A DNA stretch of 64,000 bases from Alcaligenaceae bacterium (GTDB lineage Bacteria > Pseudomonadota > Gammaproteobacteria > Burkholderiales > Burkholderiaceae_B), in the NCBI GenBank assembly GCA_013416455.1, contig JACCES010000005.1, positions 248,001-312,000 of the forward strand. Direction: 5' to 3'. Below are positions 47,565 through 55,712 of the stretch, in pieces. The notes below the pieces were generated by a model that had not been told where the DNA came from, made no database searches, and worked only from the letters and a program-made list of their open reading frames with translations. Position 1 is the stretch's first letter. Each line of letters begins with the position of its first letter. The position numbers and the translations under genes are program-made.

Positions 47565-48377
47565 TTAATGCGGCATCTTAGCATTTTGCAGCCGCAGCAG
47601 GGCGGGGCCGTCCAGTTCATGCATTCTGATGCGGGGTCGGGGATGCCGGACGGCCACGGCGCCGGCGTAGCCCGCGGGCATGGGCAATGCCGAGATACGG
47701 ATCGCTTCCAGGCCATGGCCCGGGGGACAATCGTGCAGGGGCTGGAATGCCATGTCCGTATCGCCGGGGGGCGGCTTGACGGTGAGGCCGGCGGGGTCGA
47801 TGTGCAAGCCTGTTCCCACGGCCTTCAGCGCCGCCTCCTTCAAGGTCCACAAGGTGAAGAAGGACGCTTGCGGCGTTTGCGGATCGAACGGGTCGCGCGG
47901 GAAGTAATCGTGCCTGAGCGGCTCGATGTCGATGGGGCGCAGATGCTCCACGTCCACGCCCACAGGGCAGGCGGCCAGAGCAAGCAGCACGCAGAACCCC
48001 GAATGGGACAGGCTGGCATGGGGCGCTTCCAGGCCGCCCGGCAGGCGCAGCGAGGGCTTGCCCCGCGTGTCCCGTTCGATGCGCATTCTGTGAGCGGGGA
48101 CGCCGCAGCGCTGCTGGGCCAGCCACAGCAGGGCGGCGTAGGCCAGTGCGCGGCGCAGCTGGTCGCCGGGATCCCGGAGCCGCTGCGCGCGCGCGCGTTC
48201 CGCGGCCGGCAGGCAGGCGAAGAAGGCGTCGCCCAGCCTCGCCGCCGCCCGCGTATCGATGCGATAGACGTCCAGGCAAGCCGCTGTGGCCGCTCTTGCC
48301 TGGGTACCGGATGCCGGCGCGGCGGATGGCGCGGTTCGATGCGCCGGGGCGCCGGATGCCCGGGGGCCGGCGTTCAT
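47565..48377 (-). CDS. 4'-phosphopantetheinyl transferase (Sfp/EntD type)
   Basis: 270 aa. Transfers phosphopantetheine from CoA to the carrier protein and the NRPS. It shows RALAYAALLWLAQQ, RDTRGKPSL, ASLSHSGFCVLLALA, VGVDVEHL (Mg-binding) and FTLWTLKEAALKAVGTGL (catalytic WxxKEA). A Pro/Ala-rich N-terminus of about 30 residues is probably disordered or the true start is later. Overlaps livF by ATGA, tying the siderophore synthesis genes to the LIV transporter. Confidence 0.92.
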   Translation of the reverse strand: MNAGPRASGAPAHRTAPSAAPASGTQARAATAACLDVYRIDTRAAARLGDAFFACLPAAERARAQRLRDPGDQLRRALAYAALLWLAQQRCGVPAHRMRIERDTRGKPSLRLPGGLEAPHASLSHSGFCVLLALAACPVGVDVEHLRPIDIEPLRHDYFPRDPFDPQTPQASFFTLWTLKEAALKAVGTGLHIDPAGLTVKPPPGDTDMAFQPLHDCPPGHGLEAIRISALPMPAGYAGAVAVRHPRPRIRMHELDGPALLRLQNAKMPH

Positions 48378-49081
48378 AGCCCCAGGTGCTCCCGCTGCAT
48401 GCCGGGGTCTTGCCGGAAGGCTTCCGTATCGCCGTCGAAGACGATGCGCCGGTCCGACAGGACGATGACGCGGGTCGCGACGGCCAGGGCCAGGCCGATG
48501 TTCTGCTCGGCCAGCAGCACGGTGTAGCCGCGCTCGCGCAGTTTCAGCAGTTCAGGCTGCAGCAGTGTATCGATGGCAAGGGGCGCCAGCCCTTCGCTGC
48601 ACTCATCGAGCACGATCAGTTCAGATTGGGTCAGCAGTGCGCGCGCCAGGGCCAACAGCTGGCGTTCCCCGCCGCTCAGATTGGCGCACAGCGTGTTGCG
48701 CCTTTCGTGCAGGCGGGGAAACTGCCGGTAGATGCCGGCGAGGGTGCAGGCGCGCGCGTCCGGCCCGCGGGGGGCCAGCGTGGCCAGGCCCAGGCTTTCG
48801 CGCACCCGCAGATCCGGGAAGCCGCCCCGGCCCTGGGGAACCAGGGCGAGGCCGTGGCGGGCGATCCGGTGGGTGGGCAGCCGGGCGATGGGCCGGCCGT
48901 TGAACCGGATGTCGCCTGTGCACGGCGGCCCGATATTGAACAGGCTGTGCAGCAGGGTGGTCTTGCCCGCGCCGTTGCGCCCCAGCAGGGCGACGCTTTC
49001 GCCTTGCGCGATGGTCAGGCTGATGTCGGCAATGACTTCGGCGCCCCCGTAGCCGTTGCTCAGCCTGGCGACTTCCAGCAT
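48374..49081 (-). CDS. livF: LIV-type ABC transporter ATPase, LivF-like
   Basis: 235 aa. Walker A GRNGAGKTT, signature NLSGGERQLLALARALL, Walker B LIVLDECSEGLAPL. The start (LEVARLSNGYGGAEVIADISLTIAQGE) and length are those of LivF, the second ATPase of hydrophobic/aromatic amino-acid-class (HAAT) importers. Its ATG shares a base with the livG stop (TAATG); its end overlaps the phosphopantetheinyl transferase start. Symbol reflects family, not substrate. Confidence 0.92.
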   Translation of the reverse strand: MLEVARLSNGYGGAEVIADISLTIAQGESVALLGRNGAGKTTLLHSLFNIGPPCTGDIRFNGRPIARLPTHRIARHGLALVPQGRGGFPDLRVRESLGLATLAPRGPDARACTLAGIYRQFPRLHERRNTLCANLSGGERQLLALARALLTQSELIVLDECSEGLAPLAIDTLLQPELLKLRERGYTVLLAEQNIGLALAVATRVIVLSDRRIVFDGDTEAFRQDPGMQREHLGL

Positions 49082-49830
49082 TATGGTTGCCTCCCCAGAT
49101 AGGCCTGCTGCGCGCCCTCGTGGCGGCGTATGGCCTCGGGCGTATCGACGGCGGTCAGCGTGCCGAGGTTCAGCACGGCGATCCGGTCGCAGTGGTCGAA
49201 CACCAGGTCTAGGTCGTGGGACACCAGCATGATGGCGCTGCCGCCCTGCGCCGCGCGCAGCAGCGTCATGGCGTCGGCGGCTTCCTGCTTGGACAGGCCG
49301 GCCGTGGGCTCGTCCAGCAGCAACAGCCCGGGCCGCTGGGCCAGGCTGATCAGCAGGTCGAGCAGGCGCTGTTCGCCGTACGACAGGGTGCCGGCCACGG
49401 TATCGCCGCGGCCCTGGAACAGGCTGCGGCCGATGATCTCGTCGGCCTGCTCCAGGCTGCTTTGCATGGGCCGCCGGCCGGCCAGCCAGGCATGGGCCCG
49501 CGCATCGCCGGCGCGCAGCGCGAGAGCCAGGTTGTGGCGGATCGTGTGTACGGGGAAGATCCGGCTGGACTGGAATCCGCGCGCCAGGCCCAGCCGGGCG
49601 CGCTTGGCCGGCGCCAGCCGGGTGATGTCCCGCGCCTTGAACAGCACCCGCCCCGCGCGCGGCCGGATGAAGCCGCTGGCGATATTGAGCAGGCTGGTCT
49701 TGCCGGCGCCATTGGGGCCGATCAGGCCCAGCGTTTCGCCATGCCGGACCGACAGGCTCACCTCGTCGAGCACCCGCAGTCCGCCGAAATGCTGCGATAC
49801 GGCCTGCAGCCGCAGCAATGGGTCTTTCAT
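49081..49830 (-). CDS. livG: LIV-type ABC transporter ATPase, LivG-like
   Basis: 249 aa. Walker A GPNGAGKTS, signature TLSYGEQRLLDLLISLAQRP, Walker B LLLLDEPTAGL, with the LivG-type RLGLARGFQSSRIFPVHTIRHNL block. ATG at 49830 overlaps the livM stop by ATGA. Confidence 0.93.
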   Translation of the reverse strand: MKDPLLRLQAVSQHFGGLRVLDEVSLSVRHGETLGLIGPNGAGKTSLLNIASGFIRPRAGRVLFKARDITRLAPAKRARLGLARGFQSSRIFPVHTIRHNLALALRAGDARAHAWLAGRRPMQSSLEQADEIIGRSLFQGRGDTVAGTLSYGEQRLLDLLISLAQRPGLLLLDEPTAGLSKQEAADAMTLLRAAQGGSAIMLVSHDLDLVFDHCDRIAVLNLGTLTAVDTPEAIRRHEGAQQAYLGRQP

Positions 49831-50783
49831 GAACGTCTCCCGCGGCGCATGCCATGCGCGACGCCTTCGGGCATGAACAGCACCGTCAGTACGAACAGCA
49901 GGCCGATCAGCAACTGCCAGCGGTCGGTCCAGGAACTGAGATAGGTCTGGATCAGGAGATAGATCGCCGCGCCGCAGTAGGCGCCCGCCAGGCTCCGGAT
50001 GCCGCCGATCACCCCCATGATCAGCAGCGACGCGGAAAAGCTCCAGTGCACGGATTCCGGACTGATGTACAGGTTGATGAAGGGATAGAGCGCGCCGGCG
50101 CCGCCGGCGACACCGCCCGAAACGGCGAAGGCCTGCGCGCGTATGCGGCCCGCGCTGTAGCCCAGCGCCTGCATGCGCAGTGGCTGGTCGCGCAGGGCCT
50201 GCAGGGCGACGCCGGCGGGCTGGCGCAGATAGCGGCGCAGCAGCGCCAGCGAAGCGCAGGCCCAGGCAGCGGCCAGCGCATACAGCCAGACGGGCTGCGC
50301 CCACCACGGCCGGCCGCCGGCCGAGGCGGTGAAGCCGCGCAGGCCGTCGGCGCCACCCGTCGCTTCGCGCCAGTGGAAGGCGATTTCCCACAGCAGCTGC
50401 CCGGCGATCAGTGTGGCCACCAGGAAGAACAGGCCCGATGACCGCAGGCTGATCAGCGCCACGATCAGCGCAAGCAGCCCGCCGGTGGCAACGCCGACGG
50501 CCAGTGTGGTGGCCAGGCTGACGCCGGCGTGCTGGGCGAGCAGGGCCGCCGCATAGGCGGCGGCGCCGAACAGGGCGCCGTGGCACAGCGATACCAGGCC
50601 GCCCTGGCCGGTCACCAGATTCAGGCTCATGACGGCGGTGCCGATGAGCAGGATTTCGGTCGCCAGGCGCAGCAGGTAGGGGTCGGACAGCATGCCGAAG
50701 GCGATCAGCGCCGCGCCCGCCGCCAGCGGGGCCCATGCGGCGGCCTGGAACGAGCGGGAGTCCATGCTTGCGGCCGTCTTCAT
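49827..50783 (-). CDS. livM: LIV-type ABC transporter permease, LivM-like
   Basis: 318 aa, about nine membrane helices. LATEILLIGTAVMSLNLVTGQGGLVSLCHGALFGAAAYAAALL and RDQPLRMQALGYSAGRIRAQAFAVSGGVAGGAGALY are the LivM signatures, the latter including the EAA-like loop. Overlaps livH and livG by 4 bp each. Confidence 0.94.
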   Translation of the reverse strand: MKTAASMDSRSFQAAAWAPLAAGAALIAFGMLSDPYLLRLATEILLIGTAVMSLNLVTGQGGLVSLCHGALFGAAAYAAALLAQHAGVSLATTLAVGVATGGLLALIVALISLRSSGLFFLVATLIAGQLLWEIAFHWREATGGADGLRGFTASAGGRPWWAQPVWLYALAAAWACASLALLRRYLRQPAGVALQALRDQPLRMQALGYSAGRIRAQAFAVSGGVAGGAGALYPFINLYISPESVHWSFSASLLIMGVIGGIRSLAGAYCGAAIYLLIQTYLSSWTDRWQLLIGLLFVLTVLFMPEGVAHGMRRGRRS

Positions 50784-51649
50784 ACCGTGCGCCGGTGCGT
50801 CCGCAGCAGCCCTTCAGGCCGGGCCACGAGGATCAGCAGCATGGCGCCGAGCGTGAGGGCGCTGGAAAAGGAGGGCAGCCATACTCTTGAAAAGGTGTCG
50901 ACGAAACCCAGGATGAGCGAGCTCAGGACCACGCTGCCGATGCCGCCCAGGCCCCCTATGACCACCACCAGCAGGGCCAGCAGCAGCACTTCGCCGTCCA
51001 GCCCCGGATGCACGGAGAGCATGCCGGCGCCCAGGGCGCCGCCCAGCCCGCTCAGGCCGGCGGCGATCGCCATGCCGATGGTGAAGATGCGGCGGGCGTT
51101 CAGGCCCAGCGTCTCGGCAATTGCGCGGTCGCTGACGCAGGCCCGCAGGGCCGCGCCCCAGAGCGTGCGTTCGAACGTCAGCCATAGGGCCAGCGCCAGC
51201 ACGACGCCGGCCGCGATGATGAACAGGCGGTAGACGGGGAAGGGCAGGCCGGCGATCCATACGCCGCCGCGCAAGAGCTCCGGCAGCTCGGGCGTGAGGG
51301 TGTCGGCGCTGAATCCCCAGCGCATGAGATCGGCGAAGATGACCGACACGCCGTAGGTGAGCAGCACCTGCATCAGATGGGTGCGGGCATAGAACTGCCC
51401 GAAGGGGAAGCGGTCGAGCAGCAGGCCCACCAGTGCCGTGAGCGTGAACGCCGCCGGGAAGGCCAGCCACCATGGCGCGCCCGAGGCCAGCCATTGGGTG
51501 GCGATGTAGCCGCCCAGCAGAAAGAATGAACCATGGGCGAGATTGATGAAATTCATCAGGCTCAGCACCAGGGTGAGGCCCAGGCCGGTGAGCAGGAGCA
51601 GTACCGAGAACGACAGTGCGTTCAGGGTTTGCAGCAGATAATAGGACAC
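50780..51649 (-). CDS. livH: LIV-type ABC transporter permease, LivH-like
   Basis: 289 aa, about eight membrane helices. LTGLGLTLVLSLMNFINLAHGSFFLLGGYIA, RACVSDRAIAETLGLNARRIFTIGMAIAAGLSGLGGALGA and LVVVIGGLGGIGSVVLSSLILGFV are typical LivH sequences. Starts 22 bp after livK. Confidence 0.95.
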   Translation of the reverse strand: MSYYLLQTLNALSFSVLLLLTGLGLTLVLSLMNFINLAHGSFFLLGGYIATQWLASGAPWWLAFPAAFTLTALVGLLLDRFPFGQFYARTHLMQVLLTYGVSVIFADLMRWGFSADTLTPELPELLRGGVWIAGLPFPVYRLFIIAAGVVLALALWLTFERTLWGAALRACVSDRAIAETLGLNARRIFTIGMAIAAGLSGLGGALGAGMLSVHPGLDGEVLLLALLVVVIGGLGGIGSVVLSSLILGFVDTFSRVWLPSFSSALTLGAMLLILVARPEGLLRTHRRTV

Positions 51650-51671
51650 CGCTTTATCGTATATATGAAGT

Positions 51672-52868
51672 TTATACCCGGGGGCCGGGATCCTGAACGC
51701 GTTCGTAGGTGTGCACTACCGTGTTGAATGGCTTGCCGTCCGCGTCCTTGCGCACTTCGTTGATGTAGATGTCCAGAATGGCCTGGTTGTTGCGCGGGTC
51801 GAAATGCATGGGGCCGAAGGCCGTGTCGACCGGATTGCCCAGCAGGTGGTCCTTGAAGGCGGCCTTGTTGCCGATGTCGCCGGCCACGGCGTCGAGACCG
51901 GCCTTGATGACCTGCCCCGTGGCATAGCCCGATGTGCTGGCTTCGCCGGGCAGGCGGCCGCGCGCGGCCTGGTATGCGCGCACGAAGCCGGCCGCGGCCG
52001 GCGCGCCCGGCGACTGGTGGAAGGAGCTGAGCCCGCCCAGGCTGGCTTCGCCCGCGGCGGGGATGACGTCTTCCTGGTCGAACAGCGCGCCCGGCCCGAT
52101 CACCGGGACCTGGCCGTGCATTTTGTAGTCCTTCATTTGCTGCAGGAAACGCACCGCGTCGGCTCCCGCCAGGAAGCAGTAGATGAACCGGGGGCGGGCC
52201 GCCGCGAGCCTCATGATGATGGGGGCGAAGTCGGCGGTGCCCAGCGGCGTCCAGATCGCCTGGCCGACGCTGCCGCCCTGTTCTTCGAAAGTCCGCACGA
52301 AGTCGCCGATGTACTCGCGGCCCGCCGCGTAGTCCGAGCCCAGCGTGACGCCGCCCGACTGGGCGATATTGCCGTGCGTCCACAGGGCGCCCGTATGGCC
52401 CAGCATCCAGCTGGTCTTGGTGGGCCTGAAGATGTAGGGGCTGGCGGCGCCGCGGGCCAGGTCGTTGGCGGCGGCATTGGAGATGAAGGTCGGCAGCTGG
52501 GCGTCCGCCACCACATCGCGCACGGCCAGGGCGATGTTGGCGCTGATCACACCGCACAGTACGTCGATGCGGTCGCGCGCTATCAGTTTGCGCACCTTGC
52601 GCAGGGCCTCGTCGGGCTTGCCGTGGTCGTCCTCGACCAGCAGCTCGACCTTGCGGCCGCCCATTTCATGGTTGCTTTGTTCAAGAAACAGCTGCAGACC
52701 CGCGCGCATGCTTTCGCCCAGGGAAGTGAAGGGCCCCGAGAGCGAGGTGAGCAGGGCGATCTTCAGCGGACCGCTGTGAGCCAGGATGCGGGGTGCCCGC
52801 AAGGCGAAAGGCAGGGCGGTGGCGGCGCCCAGCAGGCGGCGGCGCGAAAAGGGGAGGGGCGCGGTCAT
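51672..52868 (-). CDS. livK: LIV-type ABC transporter substrate-binding protein, LivK-like
   Basis: 398 aa. Begins with a probable Tat signal (SRRRLLGAATALPFALRAPRILA), then the periplasmic binding fold type I: LKIALLTSLSGPFTSLGESMRAGLQLFLEQSNHEMGGRKVELLVEDD, DVLCGVISANIALAVRDVVA, GGVTLGSDYAAGREYIGDF. Sequence alone does not give the ligand; relatives bind branched-chain amino acids, amides or aromatic acids. The ATG at 52868 is preferred because an upstream ATG (52931) would start beyond a Fur-like box that overlaps it. The gene is embedded in the siderophore locus. Confidence 0.92.
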   Translation of the reverse strand: MTAPLPFSRRRLLGAATALPFALRAPRILAHSGPLKIALLTSLSGPFTSLGESMRAGLQLFLEQSNHEMGGRKVELLVEDDHGKPDEALRKVRKLIARDRIDVLCGVISANIALAVRDVVADAQLPTFISNAAANDLARGAASPYIFRPTKTSWMLGHTGALWTHGNIAQSGGVTLGSDYAAGREYIGDFVRTFEEQGGSVGQAIWTPLGTADFAPIIMRLAAARPRFIYCFLAGADAVRFLQQMKDYKMHGQVPVIGPGALFDQEDVIPAAGEASLGGLSSFHQSPGAPAAAGFVRAYQAARGRLPGEASTSGYATGQVIKAGLDAVAGDIGNKAAFKDHLLGNPVDTAFGPMHFDPRNNQAILDIYINEVRKDADGKPFNTVVHTYERVQDPGPRV

Positions 52869-52909
52869 GGCTGGTGGAGAGGAAGGCCTGATGATGTCTT
52901 GTTGATAGG

Positions 52910-52928
52910 GATAATAAAAATAAGAATC
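52910..52928. promoter_or_regulatory. Fur-like box upstream of livK
   Basis: GATAATAAAAATAAGAATC matches the Fur consensus at 14 of 19 positions, 42 bp before the chosen livK start. It suggests that livKHMGF and the downstream synthesis genes have an iron-controlled promoter of their own. Confidence 0.55.
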
Positions 52929-52937
52929 CATCTCATT

Positions 52938-53774
52938 TTAGATTGATTCATGCTTGAAATCCAAACCGCCGCAAGACCGGGCGAACTGCCGCAGCGCATG
53001 TTTCGCGGCGCTGTGCAGCATGGGGCCGTGGGCCTGGCCATCGAACACCTCCAGGTCGGCGGGCGCGTCCAGTTCCCGCAGGGCGGCGCAATAGCGCTGC
53101 GCCATGGGTACGGTGGAGACCCCGGGTTCGCGGGGCAGGCCCGGGGAAGCCGGCTTCGGGCGCCAGCGCTCGTCGCCGCCCACCATCAGATGCACGGGCG
53201 GACCGCCGGCCCGCCGTGGCTCCGCGCCGCCGTGCCCCGCCTCCAGCAGCGTCAGCATTCGCGGCCAGTACCACCATAGCGAAGGACTGGCCGAATAGAT
53301 GTGGCTGAACAGTGTCGGCGCCCGTTCCCGGCAGTAGAGACTGAAGAGGCCGGCGTAGGAATGGCCGAACAGGGCGCTGCCCGCGCCGGCTGCCGCGCCC
53401 AGCAGGGGCAGCACATCATTGCGCAGGAAGGCCAGCAGCGCATCGGCGCCGCCGCAGGGCCAGTCCTCCGAGCGGGGGTCGCATTGCCGTTCGCCGGGGG
53501 CGGCGGGCGTGTAGTCGTAGGCGCGCCAGGGGGCAATGACACTGCGCTCGCCGGTCCGGTAGCCCAGGCTGGCCACCTGCAGCCCGGCGGGCGCCGACTC
53601 GGCCAGCGCGGACGACAGGGTGTCGTCCAGCCACTGGCCGTCCAGGAACAGCAGGCTGCGCAGGCCTTGGGCGGAGCGGGGCGCGGCGGGCCGCCACAGC
53701 CGCAGATGGTATTCGCGGCCCGCTGCGTTCACGAGCGGATGCGTGGACGATACGAAGCGGGGCATGGCCGTCAT
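52938..53774 (-). CDS. Siderophore esterase, IroE/Fes-like alpha/beta hydrolase
   Basis: 278 aa. Esterase-D/Fes family: RSLLFLDGQWLDD, ALFGHSYAGLFSLYCRERAPTLFSHIYSASPSLWW (nucleophile Ser in GHSYAG), LMVGGDERW and the C-terminal FDGQAHGPM (catalytic His). No signal peptide is seen, so it may act in the cytoplasm to free iron from the imported tri-DHB-serine ester, like Fes or BesA. The start overlaps the binding-protein gene stop by ATGA. Confidence 0.88.
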   Translation of the reverse strand: MTAMPRFVSSTHPLVNAAGREYHLRLWRPAAPRSAQGLRSLLFLDGQWLDDTLSSALAESAPAGLQVASLGYRTGERSVIAPWRAYDYTPAAPGERQCDPRSEDWPCGGADALLAFLRNDVLPLLGAAAGAGSALFGHSYAGLFSLYCRERAPTLFSHIYSASPSLWWYWPRMLTLLEAGHGGAEPRRAGGPPVHLMVGGDERWRPKPASPGLPREPGVSTVPMAQRYCAALRELDAPADLEVFDGQAHGPMLHSAAKHALRQFARSCGGLDFKHESI

Positions 53775-54910
53775 GGCCGGCCTTCGTCGAGACCCACCAT
53801 ATAGGTGCCCCGCATGGGCACTGTCAGGAAGCGCCGGTTGATCTCGTCCAGGGTGTCCTGCGGCGAGATGCCCTCCAGGCGCTCCGGATGCATCCAGGCG
53901 GCCAGGGCTTCGATGAAGATGACATGCAGGGGCGAATCGTTGAAGGCGTGCCAGATGCCATGGGCATTGCCGTTGCGCACGGCGGGCAGGGCATCCAGCC
54001 GGTTGCCCGCGATGATGCGGCGCAGGCTTTGCCGCGCCTCATCGGCCCGCACGCCGGTGCCGATGGCCAGGCCGGTGCTGGCCCGCTTGCCCGCGCCGGT
54101 GCCGGTGGCAACATAGACCACCGGGTTGCGTGTGTTGATGTATTCGAAGTTCAGCCTGCCGGTCACCGTCTTGAGCACGTCGCTGCCGATGTTGTGGCCG
54201 CCCGCATAGGTCACCATATCGTTGAACGTGCCGGTGCCGGGAGAATTGCAGCAGTCGGTGGTGCCCGCGTGGGCATGGACGAAGATAGGAGGCCGGTCGC
54301 CATCCGGCAGGTCGGCGAGCCGTCCGGCGACCGCCGCCATGTGCGATTCGTACAGTGCTATGAAGGCTTCGCTGCGTTCCCGCTGGCCGATCGCCATCCC
54401 CAGCGCCCGCAGGCTGGGCACCGTATTGCTCATGGGCTGGACGAAGAAATCGATGATGATGACGGGCACGCCGGCCGCGTTGAACTGGCGCAGCATCAAG
54501 GAGTCGGCCGGGTCCTGGTCCTTGCCCAGCCCGGCGAAGCTGGCGGTCAGCACGATGAGATCGGGCTGCAATGCCAGCGCCTGCTCCACCGAAAAGCTTT
54601 CGGCGGTGTGCCGCCCGACCACGGGTACATCGGCGATGGCGGGAAAGCGTTCCAGATAGTTCTGGTATTCGTTGGAAAAAGATGTGCGGAATTCATCCGA
54701 CCAGCCGGCCAGGATGCTGACGGGGTCCGGGTGAAGCAGCGCCAGCACGGGGAGGTGGCGGGCCTGCGTCAGGACGACGCGCTTGGCGGGCGCCGCCAGG
54801 GTCACGCTGCGTCCCAGGGCATCGGTGACGGTGATGGTCTGCGCGCCGGCCAGGGCGCCGGCCAGGGCCAGCCACAGTAACGCGCATGCGCGCATGAATC
54901 GCAATGTCAT
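53771..54910 (-). CDS. Iron-siderophore ABC transporter substrate-binding protein, FepB-like
   Basis: 379 aa. Signal peptide (FMRACALLWLALAGALAGAQ) then a type III periplasmic binding fold: TITVTDALGRSVTLAAPAKRVVLTQARHLPVLALLHPDP, SVEQALALQPDLIVLTASFAGLG, FVHAHAGTTDCCNSPGTGTFNDMVTYAGGHNIG. AAGGAAAA precedes the ATG at 54910; another in-frame ATG at 54925 overlaps the ATPase stop. It delivers the ferric siderophore to the permease. Confidence 0.9.
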   Translation of the reverse strand: MTLRFMRACALLWLALAGALAGAQTITVTDALGRSVTLAAPAKRVVLTQARHLPVLALLHPDPVSILAGWSDEFRTSFSNEYQNYLERFPAIADVPVVGRHTAESFSVEQALALQPDLIVLTASFAGLGKDQDPADSLMLRQFNAAGVPVIIIDFFVQPMSNTVPSLRALGMAIGQRERSEAFIALYESHMAAVAGRLADLPDGDRPPIFVHAHAGTTDCCNSPGTGTFNDMVTYAGGHNIGSDVLKTVTGRLNFEYINTRNPVVYVATGTGAGKRASTGLAIGTGVRADEARQSLRRIIAGNRLDALPAVRNGNAHGIWHAFNDSPLHVIFIEALAAWMHPERLEGISPQDTLDEINRRFLTVPMRGTYMVGLDEGRP

Positions 54911-54921
54911 TTTTCCTTGCC

Positions 54922-55707
54922 TCATCGTATCGGGGCCTGCAGCCCATCGATCAAAACCTGCGGTGTGCCGTGCGTGCACGGTTCTATCCGTGTCCGGACG
55001 CCATAGCCCTCGGCCAGGGCGGCGGGCGTAATGACCTCGGCGGGCGGCCCGGCGCCCAGCAGTCCGCCCTCGCGGATCAGCACGGCATGGTCGCAGTGGC
55101 GCAGGGCGATATTGAGATCGTGCAGGACGATCACTGTGATCAGGCCATGCTCATGCGTTTCCTGCCGCAGCAGGTCCATGACGTGGAACTGGTAATTGAG
55201 GTCCAGCGCGGACAGGGGCTCGTCCAGCAGCAGCAGCCGGGGGCGGCGGATCAGGGCCTGCGCCAGTCCGACCAGCTGCTTCTGGCCGCCGGAGAGCTGG
55301 TCCAGGTAATGCATGGCGAGATGCGCGATGCCCAGCCGCCCGAGCAGTTCCAATACCTGGCCCGGCCGCACGGGGCCGGCTTCGGCCGCGAACGCCGAAG
55401 CGCGGGCGGCCACCAGCACGGATTCCAGCACCCTCAAGTGCACCGCGGCGGGCAGCGACTGCGGCAGATAGACGACGTGCCGCGCCCGTTCTTCGAAGCT
55501 GATGCCGTCCAGGCTGCGCCCGTCCAGCCGTATCGATCCGCCCTTGGGCGGCAGCAGGCCGGCCAGTGCCTTGAGCAGGGTCGACTTGCCGCTGCCGTTG
55601 GGGCCCAGCAGGGCCGTCAGCCGGCCCGCCCGCAACGGCGCGAGGCTCAGCCCGGGAATGACCGTCCGTTTGCGGTAGGCGATGCGCAGATCCTTGATTT
55701 CCAGCAT
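54922..55707 (-). CDS. Iron-siderophore ABC transporter ATPase, FepC-like
   Basis: 261 aa. Walker A GPNGSGKST, GISFEERARHVVYLPQSLPAAVHLRVLESVL (Q-loop), signature LSGGQKQLVGLAQALIRRP, Walker B LLLLDEPLSALDL, and the switch His in VIVLHDLNIALRHCD. Typical of FecE/FepC. 5 bp after the permease gene. Confidence 0.95.
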   Translation of the reverse strand: MLEIKDLRIAYRKRTVIPGLSLAPLRAGRLTALLGPNGSGKSTLLKALAGLLPPKGGSIRLDGRSLDGISFEERARHVVYLPQSLPAAVHLRVLESVLVAARASAFAAEAGPVRPGQVLELLGRLGIAHLAMHYLDQLSGGQKQLVGLAQALIRRPRLLLLDEPLSALDLNYQFHVMDLLRQETHEHGLITVIVLHDLNIALRHCDHAVLIREGGLLGAGPPAEVITPAALAEGYGVRTRIEPCTHGTPQVLIDGLQAPIR

Positions 55708-55712
55708 GGCGG

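Noticed and set aside
49081..50736. 551-codon frame that would fuse an upstream segment to LivG
   Set aside because: The upstream part is an out-of-frame reading of livM; the LivG protein starts at 49830.
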